Shown: positions 29,960 through 39,974, counted from the stretch's first letter. The stretch: 64,000 nt of DNA from Sphingobium sp. Z007 (GCF_900013425.1 NZ_FBXK01000005.1:1116001-1180000), one strand, 5' to 3'. Notes: a model not told the origin generated them from the sequence alone. Made by a program: numbers and translations.

Positions 29960-32640
29960 ACGAGACCGCGCGCCCATTCTCCCGGCTCAAGGCTGACCCC
30001 GAAGCCTTTCTGCGCGCCGCCGCGCAGGAAGGCCGCGGGCGTCTGAAAATCTTTCTGGGGTCGGCGCCGGGCGTCGGCAAGACCTATGAGATGCTGACGG
30101 AAGGCGCGCAACGCGCAAAGGCGGGCATCGACGTGGTGGTCGGCGTGGTCGAAACGCACGGCCGGCGCGAGACCGAAGCCCTGGTCCACGGCCATGAACT
30201 GATGCCGCGCCGGGTCGTCGCTCACCAAAATCACGATCTGACCGAGATGGACATCGACGCCATCCTTGCGCGGCATCCGCAACTGGCGCTGGTGGACGAA
30301 CTGGCGCACAGCAATGCGCCGGGCAGCCGCCATCCCAAACGCTATCAGGATGTCGAGGAGCTGCTGGCGGCGGGAATCGACGTCTATTCGACGCTGAATA
30401 TCCAGCATCTCGAAAGCCTGAACGATGTGGTCGCGTCTTTCACCCGTGTCCGAGTGCGGGAAACCGTGCCCGATTCGGTGCTGGAGGATGCGGAGATCGA
30501 GGTGATCGACCTGCCCCCCGATGAGCTGATCGAACGGCTCAAGGACGGCAAGGTCTATATCCCGCAGGAAGCGAGCCGGGCGCTTACCCATTTCTTTTCC
30601 AAGTCGAACCTGACGGCGCTGCGCGAACTGGCGCTGCGGCGCGCGGCGCAGGCGGTCGATGCGCAGATGCTGGACTATGTCCGCGCCCATGCGCTGGCCG
30701 GCAGCTTCGCGGTGGGGGAGCGCGTCGTGGTCGCCGTGAGCGAACAGCCGAGCGCGCCGGGCCTGGTGCGCGCGGCCAAGCGGCTGGCCGACGCGCTGCG
30801 CGCGCCCTGGACGGCGGTGCATATCGAAACCCGGCGCAGCGCCAGCCTGTCCGACGCGGAGCGGCAGGGACTAGCAGAAACGCTGGCGCTGGCGTCTCGC
30901 CTGGGCGCGGCGACGGCGAGCATTCCGGCGCGCAACGTCGTCGAAGGGCTGCGCCGTTTCGCGATCGACGCGCGCGCGACGCAGATCGTGATCGGGAAAT
31001 CCACCCGGTCCTGGTGGTTCGAACTCCGGCACGGATCGGTGGTTGACCGGCTGGTGCGCGACATCGGGTCCGTCGCAGTGCATGTCCTGCCATCGGACGA
31101 CGACGCGCCAGCGCGGGTCGGGTCCAGGATGCCGTCGGGCGGTTGGGGCAAGCCTGCGGATTATGTCGCGACTCTGCTGGCGGTCGCGGCGATGACGGCA
31201 ATCGGCCGGCTGTTGGTCCAAGCGATCGACCTGGGCAATATCGCCTTGCTCTACCTCGTCCCCGTCATGTTCGCGGCCGCTTCCTACGGTCTGCGCGCGG
31301 GGCTGTTTGGCGGACTGGTGTCGAGCCTGGCCTATAATTTCTTCTTCCTGCCACCGACTGGAACGCTGACCGTCAGCAACCCAGAAAACGTCATTTCCAT
31401 CCTGGTCCTGCTGGGCGTTGCGATCGTGACCGCGCAGTTCGCCGCGGGCGTGCGTGCGCAGGCCGATCTGGCGGGGGAGAGCGCGCGGCAGAATGCAGCG
31501 CTGGCCGGCTTTTCCCGGCACCTGACTGTTGCGGCGAGCGAAGAAGAACTGATGCAGGGCGTTTGCGCGGAAGTCGCAAGGCTTTTGAATGTGCGCACGG
31601 TGCTGCTGACCCCGTCCGCCGTGGGACCGACGCTCCGCGCCGCTTTTCCGCCGGAGGACCGGATGGAGCAGATCGAGAAAGCGGCGGCGCAATGGGCGAT
31701 GGACAATGTTCAGCCGGCCGGCCGCGGATCATCCACGCTCACCGCATCCGATTGGCTGTTCCATCCGCTCCATACCCAGCGCGGCGTGCTGGGCGTGCTG
31801 GGAATCGCGCGCGACGATGCGGGACTGGCGCTACGTCCCGACCAGATGCCATTGCTCATCAGCCTGCTCGACCAGGCCGCGATTGCGCTGGATCGCATGG
31901 CGCTGGAAGAACAGATGCTGGACGTGCGCCATGTGCGCGAGCGCGATCGGCTGCGCGCGGCGTTGCTGTCTTCGGTCAGTCATGACCTGCGCACCCCGCT
32001 GACCACCATATTGTCGGCCGCACAGGAATTACGTCGGGATCATCCTCTGCCGCTGGTCGATCTGATCGAGGGGGAGGCGCAGCGGCTCAACCGCTTCGTC
32101 GCCAATCTGCTGGACATGGCGCGGGTGGAGGCCGGGGCGCTGCCCATGCGAATAGAGGCCACCGACCTGTTCGACGCCGTCGCCAGCGCGGTGCAGGACA
32201 CGCGCCAATCGCTCGCCGGACGCGAGGTGAAGGTCGATATTCCGCCCGACATTCCGCTGGTGCGGGTCGATCCGGTGCTGCTGCATCATATCCTCCTCAA
32301 CCTGCTCGACAATGCCGGGCGCTATGGCGATTCCGGCACCCCCGTCACCATCCGGGGGCTGCGCACCGCCGACGCGCTGCTGCTGTCGGTCATTGATCAG
32401 GGACCGGGCATCCCGCCGGGCGCGGAAGACCGATTGTTCGACAGTTTCACCCGCATCGAGGGGACCGACCGCGACAAGCATGGCACAGGGCTGGGCCTCG
32501 CCATCGTCAAGGGGTTCGCCGAAGCGATGAGCTTGACCGTGCGGGCGACCAATGTCGATGATCCGTCCGGCGCCTGCTTCACGCTGAATATCCCCGACGC
32601 TTGCATCATCAAAGACCCGCCATCGGACGACCAACCATGA
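29956..32640 (+). CDS. kdpD: K+-sensing histidine kinase KdpD
   Basis: The 894-residue sensor starts with the KdpD domain (Walker A GSAPGVGKTYEML; LVDELAHSNAPGSRHPKRY), followed by a Usp-like domain (VAVSEQPSAPGLVRAAKRLA), four close membrane helices (~400-500), a GAF region, then HisKA (SSVSHDLRTPLTTILSAAQE, with the His present) and HATPase (LLDNAGRYGD, DQGPGIPPG, GTGLGLAIVKGFAE). It senses K+ limitation and phosphorylates KdpE. The start is GTG at 29956 in a four-base overlap with kdpC. Confidence 0.97.
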   Translation: MNETARPFSRLKADPEAFLRAAAQEGRGRLKIFLGSAPGVGKTYEMLTEGAQRAKAGIDVVVGVVETHGRRETEALVHGHELMPRRVVAHQNHDLTEMDIDAILARHPQLALVDELAHSNAPGSRHPKRYQDVEELLAAGIDVYSTLNIQHLESLNDVVASFTRVRVRETVPDSVLEDAEIEVIDLPPDELIERLKDGKVYIPQEASRALTHFFSKSNLTALRELALRRAAQAVDAQMLDYVRAHALAGSFAVGERVVVAVSEQPSAPGLVRAAKRLADALRAPWTAVHIETRRSASLSDAERQGLAETLALASRLGAATASIPARNVVEGLRRFAIDARATQIVIGKSTRSWWFELRHGSVVDRLVRDIGSVAVHVLPSDDDAPARVGSRMPSGGWGKPADYVATLLAVAAMTAIGRLLVQAIDLGNIALLYLVPVMFAAASYGLRAGLFGGLVSSLAYNFFFLPPTGTLTVSNPENVISILVLLGVAIVTAQFAAGVRAQADLAGESARQNAALAGFSRHLTVAASEEELMQGVCAEVARLLNVRTVLLTPSAVGPTLRAAFPPEDRMEQIEKAAAQWAMDNVQPAGRGSSTLTASDWLFHPLHTQRGVLGVLGIARDDAGLALRPDQMPLLISLLDQAAIALDRMALEEQMLDVRHVRERDRLRAALLSSVSHDLRTPLTTILSAAQELRRDHPLPLVDLIEGEAQRLNRFVANLLDMARVEAGALPMRIEATDLFDAVASAVQDTRQSLAGREVKVDIPPDIPLVRVDPVLLHHILLNLLDNAGRYGDSGTPVTIRGLRTADALLLSVIDQGPGIPPGAEDRLFDSFTRIEGTDRDKHGTGLGLAIVKGFAEAMSLTVRATNVDDPSGACFTLNIPDACIIKDPPSDDQP

Positions 32641-33329
32641 CAACCCGCCACAAAGTGCTGATCGTCGATGACGAACTGCATATCCGCCGCCTGATCCACA
32701 GCGCGCTGGCCCGCGCCGATTATGAGACGGTAGAGGCGCAGGATGCGCGCGAGGCGCTCGACCGACTGCGCGACGCATCGCCCGACATCGTCATCCTGGA
32801 CCTGGGCCTGCCCGATCGCGACGGGCTGGAACTGGTGCCGCTCATCAAGCAGCGGTCGGATGCGACGTTGGTCGTCGTGTCCGCGCGCGACGCGACCGAA
32901 CAGAAAGTGGCGGCGCTGGACCTGGGCGCCGACGATTATCTGACCAAGCCGTTCGACACCGACGAACTGCTGGCGCGGCTGCGCGTCGCGCTGCGCAACC
33001 GGCTGACCAAGGGCGGCGGCGTGTCGGCGGTCAAGGTCGGCGATGTGGAGATCGACCTAATGACCCGGATGGTGCGCAAGGGCGGCCAGGAGGTGCATCT
33101 GACGCCCAAGGAATATGGCGTGCTGGTCCAGTTGGCGAAATTCCCCGGCCGGGTCATCACCCATGGCCAGATCATGGCGCAGGTGTGGCCGCGCGAAGTG
33201 GAGCATCATGTCGAATATCTGCGCGTCCTGGTCCGCACGCTGCGTCACAAGCTGGAGGACGATCCGCAGCGGCCGCAGATTATCGGCAATGAGCCGGGCA
33301 TCGGCTACAGATTGCGGACGGATGGGTAG
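32637..33329 (+). CDS. kdpE: Response regulator KdpE
   Basis: This is a 230-residue OmpR-family regulator. The receiver domain has VLIVDDELHIRRLI, the phospho-acceptor in DIVILDLGLPDRDG, and Lys in DDYLTKPFDTDELLAR. The C-terminal winged helix has LTPKEYGVLVQLAKFPGRVI and VEYLRVLVRTLRHKLEDDP. It should activate kdpFABC. The ATG at 32637 overlaps the kdpD stop by four bases. Confidence 0.97.
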   Translation: MTTRHKVLIVDDELHIRRLIHSALARADYETVEAQDAREALDRLRDASPDIVILDLGLPDRDGLELVPLIKQRSDATLVVVSARDATEQKVAALDLGADDYLTKPFDTDELLARLRVALRNRLTKGGGVSAVKVGDVEIDLMTRMVRKGGQEVHLTPKEYGVLVQLAKFPGRVITHGQIMAQVWPREVEHHVEYLRVLVRTLRHKLEDDPQRPQIIGNEPGIGYRLRTDG

Positions 33330-33336
33330 GGGGTGA

Positions 33337-33426
33337 TGGCGGAAGCGGTGGGATTCGAACCCACGGTGAGCTTACACCCACGGCGGTTTTCAAGACCGCT
33401 GCCTTAAACCACTCGGCCACGCTTCC
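33337..33426 (-). tRNA. tRNA-Ser(UGA)
   Basis: The 90-base gene reads GGAAGCG...CGCTTCC for the acceptor stem, with discriminator G and an encoded CCA. The anticodon loop CTTGAAA gives anticodon TGA. A long variable arm (GTGGGTGTAAGCTCAC region) and the T-arm GTTCGAATC mark a type II serine tRNA. It reads UCA codons and relatives. It is convergent with kdpE. Confidence 0.97.
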
Positions 33427-33559
33427 GTTCGCCCGCTTCCTAGCGCGCCGGGCGGCGATGCCAAGGGGAAATCGTCGCTCTCTCCGTTCGTCGCCTTAAC
33501 CGACCCGACCGCGCATTAAGGGGATTCACCTGCCGCCCCGCCTGTGCAACAACGGGGGG

Positions 33560-34609
33560 ATGAGGGATTCTTTGCGTTCACCCGTCCTGTCTTTGTTGCT
33601 GGGCCTTGCCACCGTTACCGCTGGCAGCATGGTCGTTGGGCCGGCACAGGCGCAGGATAGTGAGGATTTCCGCGCCTATCTGGAAAGCCTGCGGCCCAAG
33701 GCGCGGGTCATGGGCATCCGCGACGCGACGCTGGACAGTGTTTTCCCGACGCTGACCGTCAATCCGCGCGTCGTTCAGCTCGACCAGAGCCAGCCGGGCG
33801 GCGGCGCCTACTCGCCCATTCCCAATTTCGAACCCTATCGCCGCCAGCATGTGGACGCCGCACGGATCAGCCGGGGGCGGATCGCCTACCAGGCCAATCG
33901 TTCGCGGCTGTCGCGGATCGAGGCGGAGACGGGTGTGCCGGAGGAAATCATGGTCGCCATCTACGGCCATGAAACCAATTATGGCAGCTATACCGGCGAT
34001 TTCGACCTGATCCGGTCGCTCGCGACGCTGGCGCATGAAGGGCGGCGGCGCGCGCTGTTCGAGCCGGAATTGCTCGCCACGCTTAAGATGCTGGACAATG
34101 GCGTGCCGCGTAGCAGGCTCGTCGGGAGCTGGGCCGGGGCGACGGGCTATCCGCAATTCCTGCCGTCCGTCTATCTGCGCATCGCCAAGGATGGCGATGG
34201 CGACGGGAAGGCCGATATCTGGACCAGCGAGGCTGATGCGCTTGCTTCCATCGCCAATTATTTCGTGCAATCGGGATGGCGCAAGGGTCAGCCCTGGGGC
34301 GTGGCGGTCAACGTGCCGACGAGTTTCAACCGCGCCGCCGTGGTGGCCAAGACCGAACCGGCGCGCTGCCCGCGGGTGTTCAACCGACACAGCCGCTGGT
34401 TGACGATGGCGGAATGGCGCAAGCTGGGCCTGTTTCCCGCCAGTGGCGTGTGGCCGGCGGACACGATGCTGGCGACGCTGCTGGAACCCGATGGGCCGGG
34501 CAAGACCGCCTATCTGCTGACCAGCAATTACCGGGCGATCCTGGATTATAATTGTTCCAACTTCTATGCCTTGTCGGTGGGATTGCTGGCGGATGCTGTC
34601 AAACAATAA
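33560..34609 (+). CDS. Lytic murein transglycosylase, MltB-like
   Basis: The 349-residue exported protein has a signal peptide (LLLGLATVTAGSMVVGPAQA, cleavage likely after AQA) and an SLT_2/MltB-type domain. The catalytic Glu sits in VAIYGHETNYGSYTGDFDLI. Also seen are SWAGATGYPQFLPSVYLRIA and AQ-type metal/sugar segments (DGDGDGKADIWTSEADALAS). No lipobox Cys is present, so it is probably soluble in the periplasm. It cleaves glycan strands to 1,6-anhydroMurNAc ends, the substrate stream that AmgK/MurU recycle. Its 3' end overlaps rlpA by 17 bases. Confidence 0.92.
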   Translation: MRDSLRSPVLSLLLGLATVTAGSMVVGPAQAQDSEDFRAYLESLRPKARVMGIRDATLDSVFPTLTVNPRVVQLDQSQPGGGAYSPIPNFEPYRRQHVDAARISRGRIAYQANRSRLSRIEAETGVPEEIMVAIYGHETNYGSYTGDFDLIRSLATLAHEGRRRALFEPELLATLKMLDNGVPRSRLVGSWAGATGYPQFLPSVYLRIAKDGDGDGKADIWTSEADALASIANYFVQSGWRKGQPWGVAVNVPTSFNRAAVVAKTEPARCPRVFNRHSRWLTMAEWRKLGLFPASGVWPADTMLATLLEPDGPGKTAYLLTSNYRAILDYNCSNFYALSVGLLADAVKQ

Positions 34610-35558
34610 GGGGCTGTTCGTCCCGGCCATGATGCTGGCGCTGGCGAGCGGCGGCGCGCTTATGGCGCAGCCGCGCAATACCGATTCGGCCGCCATGGTC
34701 GGCAATACGCCAGCGCCGCTGGGGCCGCCTTATGTGGTGGGCGGCGTGACGTACACGCCGACCGATCCCGCCTCTTACGACGAGGTGGGCTATGCTGGCG
34801 TGGCGGAGGATGGCAGCGATGGCGGCGCGACCGCGACAGGCGAAGCCTTCATGCCATCGGCCATCACCGCCGCGCACAAGACCTTGCCACTACCCAGCTA
34901 TGTCGAGGTGACGGCGCTGGACAGCGGGCGGACGATCCTGGTGCGGGTCAATGATCGCGGGCCGATGCGGAACGACCAGCTGATCGCGCTGTCGCCGGGC
35001 GCGGCGGCGCAACTGGGCGTTGCCGGCATGACGCCGGTGCGGGTGCGCCGTGTCAATCCGCCTGAACAGGAACGGGCGGCGTTGCGCTCACATGCTCAGG
35101 CGGCCGAGCGGCTGGAAACACCCGCCGCCTTGCTCAAGGTGCTGCGTGGTAAGCTCGGTCCGGCACCGTCAGCCGCGGTGCCGCTTGCGCGCGCGCCGGT
35201 GGCCGACAAGCCCAAGCCAGCGCCGATCAAGCCGGTCAGCGCCAGCCGGCCTGGCGCGGATTTCGACACGGCCGCGCCCAAGCCGGTCGCGCAACCGGCC
35301 AGGGCGGCGGCTATTCCCAAGCCATCGCCTGCCCTGCCCAAGACCGGCGCTTATGTCGTGCAGGTCGGCGCTTTCTCCTCCCGGGCCCGCGCCGATGCTC
35401 TGGCCAGGAGCCTGGGCGCACGCGTCGATCCGGGCGGCGGGATATGGCGCGTGCGGCTTGGCCCCTATGCCACGCAGCAGGCGGCGCAGGCCGGTGTTCG
35501 GCAGGCCGCCGCCAAAGGCTTTGAGAATAGCCGCATCATGGCTAATGACGCGCGATAG
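34593..35558 (+). CDS. rlpA: RlpA-family septal lytic transglycosylase with SPOR domain
   Basis: The ~321-residue protein has a signal-like N-terminus (LFVPAMMLALASGGALMAQ), a double-psi beta-barrel (LPSYVEVTALDSGRTILVRV, then NDRGPMRNDQLIALSPGAA with the catalytic-type Asp), a Pro/Ala-rich linker and a C-terminal SPOR domain (TGAYVVQVGAFSSRARADAL to IWRVRLGPYATQQAA) that binds denuded septal glycan. The start at 34593 lies inside the transglycosylase gene. No lipobox is visible, unlike E. coli RlpA. Confidence 0.88.
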   Translation: MLSNNKGLFVPAMMLALASGGALMAQPRNTDSAAMVGNTPAPLGPPYVVGGVTYTPTDPASYDEVGYAGVAEDGSDGGATATGEAFMPSAITAAHKTLPLPSYVEVTALDSGRTILVRVNDRGPMRNDQLIALSPGAAAQLGVAGMTPVRVRRVNPPEQERAALRSHAQAAERLETPAALLKVLRGKLGPAPSAAVPLARAPVADKPKPAPIKPVSASRPGADFDTAAPKPVAQPARAAAIPKPSPALPKTGAYVVQVGAFSSRARADALARSLGARVDPGGGIWRVRLGPYATQQAAQAGVRQAAAKGFENSRIMANDAR

Positions 35559-35605
35559 ACATCGCGTTTGAAGAGCGATTCCATTTGTTCGAAGGCAGTT
35601 TTCCC

Positions 35606-36769
35606 ATGAAGAAAAGCGTTGCAGTCCTCCTTGCCGCCGGGCTGCTGGCACAGCCGCTGATCGCCGCCGCGCCGCCCTACACCACCGAAGCGCCGATCGC
35701 CTATATGAAGGATCTGTCGTCGGGCGCGGTGCTGTACGACAAGGGCGGCGAGACGAAGATACCGCCGGCCTCCATGGCGAAGATGATGACCGCGCATGTC
35801 GCCTTTCGCCTGATCCAGAAGGGTCAGTTGAAGCTCGATACCAAATTCACCGTGCGCCCGGAAACCTGGAAACAATGGCATGGCCCGCAGGCGGGTTCGA
35901 CCATGTTCCTGTCCGTCGGCGAGCAGGTGTCGGTGGAAAATCTGCTGCACGGCATCGTCACTCTGTCTGGCAATGACGCCTGCGTCGTGCTGGCGGAGGG
36001 GATTTCCGGCACCGAACAGGCCTTCGTCGCCGCAATGAACGAAGAAGCCAAGCGGCTGGGCCTGAAGAACAGCCATTTCGGCACCAGCAATGGCTGGCCG
36101 GACGAGGGGGTGACCTATGTCACCGCCGAGGATCTGGCCAAGCTGGCGCAGGCGACGGTCGAGGAAACGCCCGACCTCTACAAGAAATTTTACGCCACGC
36201 GGTCCTTCACCTGGGGCAAGACGATGGGCGGCGCGGACATTGCGCAGGGCAATCGCAACCCGATCCTGGGCAAGATCGCCGGGGCCGATGGCCTCAAGAC
36301 CGGCCATACCGAAGAGGCGGGCTTCGGCTTTACCGGATCGGCGGAGCAGAATGGCCGCCGCCTGGTGATGGTGGTCGCGGGCCTGCCCAGCTTCAACAGC
36401 CGCATCACCGAATCGGTCCGCTTCATGGACTGGGGCTTTAAGGCGTGGAAGGCGCAGCCGCTGTTCAAGAAAGGCCAGACGGTCGAGACGGCGGCCGTGC
36501 AATTGGGCAGCGCGACAAGCGTTTCGCTGGTCGCGCCGCAGAATCTGGCCGTCACCCTGCCGGGCACGGCGTCGGCCAATGTGCAAGTGAAGGTAGTCTA
36601 TAGCGGCCCGATCAAGGCGCCCATCGCCAAGGGCCAGCAGATCGCACAGATGATTGTCCAGACCCCGGACACGCCGCCGCAGATCATGCCGCTGGTCGCT
36701 GGTGAAGATGTGGCGGAAGCAGGCTTTTTCGGCCGGCTCTGGAACGGCATGAAGTCGCTCTTCGCTTGA
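35606..36769 (+). CDS. dacC: D-alanyl-D-alanine carboxypeptidase (PBP5/6 type)
   Basis: The 387-residue protein has a signal peptide (KKSVAVLLAAGLLAQPLIAAA) and the three class-C PBP motifs: SMAK (PPASMAKMMTAHVAF), SGN (IVTLSGNDACVVLAEGISG) and KTG (ADGLKTGHTEEAGFGF). A beta-rich PBP5 C-terminal domain and an amphipathic tail (FFGRLWNGMKSLFA) that docks on the inner membrane follow. It trims the terminal D-Ala of pentapeptides. The E. coli-style name is approximate, since dacA/C/D cannot be separated. Confidence 0.94.
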   Translation: MKKSVAVLLAAGLLAQPLIAAAPPYTTEAPIAYMKDLSSGAVLYDKGGETKIPPASMAKMMTAHVAFRLIQKGQLKLDTKFTVRPETWKQWHGPQAGSTMFLSVGEQVSVENLLHGIVTLSGNDACVVLAEGISGTEQAFVAAMNEEAKRLGLKNSHFGTSNGWPDEGVTYVTAEDLAKLAQATVEETPDLYKKFYATRSFTWGKTMGGADIAQGNRNPILGKIAGADGLKTGHTEEAGFGFTGSAEQNGRRLVMVVAGLPSFNSRITESVRFMDWGFKAWKAQPLFKKGQTVETAAVQLGSATSVSLVAPQNLAVTLPGTASANVQVKVVYSGPIKAPIAKGQQIAQMIVQTPDTPPQIMPLVAGEDVAEAGFFGRLWNGMKSLFA

Positions 36770-37392
36770 ACCAAGGCAAGTTCATAACCCTGGAAGGCGG
36801 CGAGGGCGCGGGCAAATCGACCCAGTTGCGCGCATTGGCCGCCGCGTTGCGCGCGCGCGGGCTGGAGGTGGTCGAAACCCGCGAGCCGGGCGGCAGTGAG
36901 GGGGCGGAGGCGATCCGCGCCCTGTTGCTGACCGGCGGGGCAGACCGCTGGAGCGCGCGCGCCGAAGCGCTGCTGTTCGCGGCGGCGCGGGCGGATCATA
37001 TCGAAAAGACGATCCGCCCGGCGCTGGCGCGGGGGGCGTGGGTACTGTCCGATCGTTTCCTCGATTCGAGCCGCGCCTATCAGGGGCAGGGCGTCCTCTC
37101 CGATGCCGATATATTGACGCTGCACCGGATCGGCAGCGACGGGTTTTTGCCAGACCGAACCTTGCTGCTGACGCTGGCCGAAGAGGAAGCGACGGGGCGG
37201 GCCAAGGCCCGCGACGGCGATGCCGAAGACCGAATCGGCGGGCGCGCGAGCGATTTTCATCGCGCCGTGGCCGATGCGTTCGGCCGCTTCGCGCGCGAGG
37301 AAGGTGATCGCGTTCGTGCGATAGATGCCTCCGGCCCGGCCGAAGTCGTGACGGTGCGGTTGCTGGACGCGATCGAAGACCTACTGCCATGA
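36766..37392 (+). CDS. tmk: Thymidylate kinase
   Basis: The 208-residue P-loop kinase converts dTMP to dTDP. It has KFITLEGGEGAGKSTQLRAL, the ETREPGGSEGAEAIR DR-type segment, WVLSDRFLDSSRAYQGQG, and a lid DGDAEDRIGGRAS. The start is TTG at 36766, overlapping the dacC stop (TTGA); no ATG precedes the P-loop in frame. holB follows with a four-base overlap, the common tmk-holB pairing. Confidence 0.95.
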   Translation: MNQGKFITLEGGEGAGKSTQLRALAAALRARGLEVVETREPGGSEGAEAIRALLLTGGADRWSARAEALLFAAARADHIEKTIRPALARGAWVLSDRFLDSSRAYQGQGVLSDADILTLHRIGSDGFLPDRTLLLTLAEEEATGRAKARDGDAEDRIGGRASDFHRAVADAFGRFAREEGDRVRAIDASGPAEVVTVRLLDAIEDLLP

Positions 37393-38360
37393 CGCGGCTT
37401 CTGGGCCATGACGCGCAGGCCCAAACCCTGATGGCCGCCGCGCAGAGCGGGCGGATGCACCATGGCTGGATACTCGCCGGCCCTAGGGGCGTCGGCAAGG
37501 GCAGCTTCGCGCGCGCGCTGGCGATGCGGCTGCTCGCGGATGCGGCCGGTCCGCCGATTGATGGCGAGGGTCTGTTCGTCCCGGACGATCATCAAACCCG
37601 TCGCCTGATTGAGGCATCGGCCCACCCCGACTATGCCGAACTGGCGCCGCTGGAGAAGGAAACCGGGACCGCGCGCAATATCAGCGTCGATCAGGTGCGC
37701 GGACTAAGCCGTTTGATCCAGTCCGCCCCGTCGCTCTCGTCGCGCCGCGTGGTGGTGGTGGACAGCGCCGACGATCTGGAACGGGGTGCAGCCAATGCGC
37801 TGCTCAAGACGCTGGAGGAGCCGCCCGCCGACATGCTCTTCTTGCTGGTCAGCCATGCGCCGGGGCGATTGCTGCCGACGATCCGGTCACGCTGCCGCAC
37901 GTTGCGCTTCGATCCGCTGGATACCTCTACGATGCGAGCGGTGCTCAAGGCGAGCGACGAGACGCTGTCGCCGCAGGAGATGGATGCGCTGGTGCGCGCG
38001 GGCGAGGGATCGCCGGGCCAGGCGCTGCGCTATGTGGGCCTCAACCTGTCGGAGATCGAACAGGCGCTGACGGCGTTGGCGACGCAGGGCGATCCGGGCA
38101 ATCGCCAGCGGCTTGCACTGGCCAAGGCGCTGGCGCTGAAATCCGCCAAGCCGCGCTATGAAGCCTTTCTGGAGCGCGCGCCCGCGTTCATCGCGCAGGC
38201 GGCGCGGACCCGGCAGGGACCGGCGCTGGGCACGGCACTGGACCACTGGGAAAAGGCCCGGCATCTGGCGGGGGGCGCGGTGATCCTGTCGCTCGATCCG
38301 GCGGGTGTGGTTTTCGAACTGGCGGGCCATGTCGCGGCGCTGGCGCAAGAGCGCGCATAA
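37389..38360 (+). CDS. holB: DNA polymerase III subunit delta'
   Basis: The 323-residue AAA+ clamp-loader subunit starts RLLGHDAQAQTLMAAAQSGR, with MHHGWILAGPRGVGKGSFAR (P-loop-like), RRVVVVDSADDLERGAANAL and LLKTLEEPPADMLFLLVSH, then the SRC motif TIRSRCRTLRFDPLD. It works in the clamp loader with tau/gamma and delta. ATG 37389 overlaps tmk by four bases. Confidence 0.94.
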   Translation: MTRLLGHDAQAQTLMAAAQSGRMHHGWILAGPRGVGKGSFARALAMRLLADAAGPPIDGEGLFVPDDHQTRRLIEASAHPDYAELAPLEKETGTARNISVDQVRGLSRLIQSAPSLSSRRVVVVDSADDLERGAANALLKTLEEPPADMLFLLVSHAPGRLLPTIRSRCRTLRFDPLDTSTMRAVLKASDETLSPQEMDALVRAGEGSPGQALRYVGLNLSEIEQALTALATQGDPGNRQRLALAKALALKSAKPRYEAFLERAPAFIAQAARTRQGPALGTALDHWEKARHLAGGAVILSLDPAGVVFELAGHVAALAQERA

Positions 38361-38401
38361 AGCGGCTTTGCGGGGCGCAGATCAGCGGCTAGGGAGAGGC
38401 C

Positions 38402-39970
38402 ATGTCCACGCCTTTCACAATCACCACCGCCATTTCCTATCCTAATGGCCGTCCGCATATCGGCCACGCCTATGAAGTGATCGCCACTGACGCGGTTGCC
38501 CGGTTCCAGCGGATGATGGGCCGCGATGTCTTCTTTCAGACCGGCACTGACGAACATGGGCTGAAAATGGCGCAGACGGCGCGCGACCGCGGGATTAACC
38601 CACGCGAACTGGCCGATGAAATGGCGGGCTATTTCAAGGCGATGAACGAGAGGCTGAACATCAGCCATGATCGCTTCATCCGTACCAGCGAACCGGACCA
38701 TCATAGCGCCAGCCAGGCGATCTGGCAGGCGATGGAGGCCAATGGCGACCTGTATCTGGGCCGCTATGAAGGCTGGTATTCGGTCCGCGACGAAGCCTTT
38801 TACGATGAAAAGGAAATCGTCGAGGGGGAAGGGGGCGTCAAACTCTCGCCCCAGGGCACGCCGGTCGAATGGACGGTCGAGGAAAGCTGGTTTTTCCGCT
38901 TGTCTGCCTATCAGGACCGGCTGCTGGCGCTGTATGAAAGCCAGCCCGATTTCATCCAGCCCGACAGCCGTCGCAACGAGATTTTGCGCTTCGTCGAAGG
39001 CGGGCTGAGCCACCTCAGCGTATCGCGCACCAGCTTCGACTGGGGCGTCAAGGTGCCGGGATCGGACGGCCATGTCATGTATGTGTGGGTGGATGCGCTC
39101 ACCAATTACCTCACCGGCTGCGGCTATCCTGATGATGCCGATCGGATGGCGCGCTACTGGGCCGAAGGCGGCGACATCACGCATATCATCGGCAAGGATA
39201 TCGTGCGTTTTCATACGGTCTATTGGCCGGCCTTCCTGATGAGCGCGAAGCTGCCTTTGCCCAAGCAAGTGTTCGGTCACGGCTTCCTGCTCAACCGCGG
39301 CGAGAAAATGTCCAAGTCGGTCGGCAATGTCGCCGACCCGATGGAACTGGCCGACCGCTTCGGCGTAGACCAGTTGCGTTATTTCCTGCTGTCCGAAGTC
39401 ACCTTCGGCAATGATGGCAGCTATAGCGCGGAAGCGATCGTCCAGCGCTCCAACAGCGATCTAGGCAATGCCTTTGGCAATCTGGCGCAGCGGACGTTGA
39501 GCTTCATCGCCAAGAATCTGGACGGCCGCCTGCCCGCGATCCACGGCCATGATGCGGCGGACAGCCAGTTGTTCGCGCTGCTCGACAAGACGATTCGCAC
39601 CGACATGCCTGCCGCCTTTGCGACCCTTGCGCCCAGCGTGGCGATCGAGGCGTGGCTGCGCGCCTGTTTCGCCTGCAACCAATATATTGACGCTCAGGCG
39701 CCTTGGTCTTTGCGCAAGACCGATGCCGAGCGGATGGAGACGGTGCTGGCGACCCTCTACATCGCCATCGCCCAATTGGCGGTCGCGATCCTGCCGGTCA
39801 TTCCCGCGAGCGCGACGGCGCTCCTTAACCATATGGGCGTGCCAACAGACAAGCACAGCTATGCGACGATCGGTGACCATTGGTATTCGGCGCTGGCCGA
39901 GAGCGATTTCGTGCTGGCTGCGCCCAAGCCGCTGTTCCCACGCCTGGAACTGCCGGCGGAGGACGCCTGA
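38402..39970 (+). CDS. metG: Methionyl-tRNA synthetase
   Basis: The 522-residue class I enzyme charges tRNA-Met. HIGH appears as PNGRPHIGHAYEVIATD and KMSKS as RGEKMSKSVGNVADPME. It is the short form without a C-terminal tRNA-binding domain. GRYEGWYSVRDEAFYDEKE lies in the connective insertion, and no CxxC zinc knuckle is apparent. AGGGAGAGG precedes the ATG. It is followed by tatD, a common order. Confidence 0.97.
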   Translation: MSTPFTITTAISYPNGRPHIGHAYEVIATDAVARFQRMMGRDVFFQTGTDEHGLKMAQTARDRGINPRELADEMAGYFKAMNERLNISHDRFIRTSEPDHHSASQAIWQAMEANGDLYLGRYEGWYSVRDEAFYDEKEIVEGEGGVKLSPQGTPVEWTVEESWFFRLSAYQDRLLALYESQPDFIQPDSRRNEILRFVEGGLSHLSVSRTSFDWGVKVPGSDGHVMYVWVDALTNYLTGCGYPDDADRMARYWAEGGDITHIIGKDIVRFHTVYWPAFLMSAKLPLPKQVFGHGFLLNRGEKMSKSVGNVADPMELADRFGVDQLRYFLLSEVTFGNDGSYSAEAIVQRSNSDLGNAFGNLAQRTLSFIAKNLDGRLPAIHGHDAADSQLFALLDKTIRTDMPAAFATLAPSVAIEAWLRACFACNQYIDAQAPWSLRKTDAERMETVLATLYIAIAQLAVAILPVIPASATALLNHMGVPTDKHSYATIGDHWYSALAESDFVLAAPKPLFPRLELPAEDA

Positions 39971-39974
39971 TCCC

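Noticed and set aside
39549..39974. Longer reading of the TatD protein inside metG
   Set aside because: The extension is Arg/Ser-rich shadow sequence; MLIDSHCHLN at 39975 is the standard TatD N-terminus.
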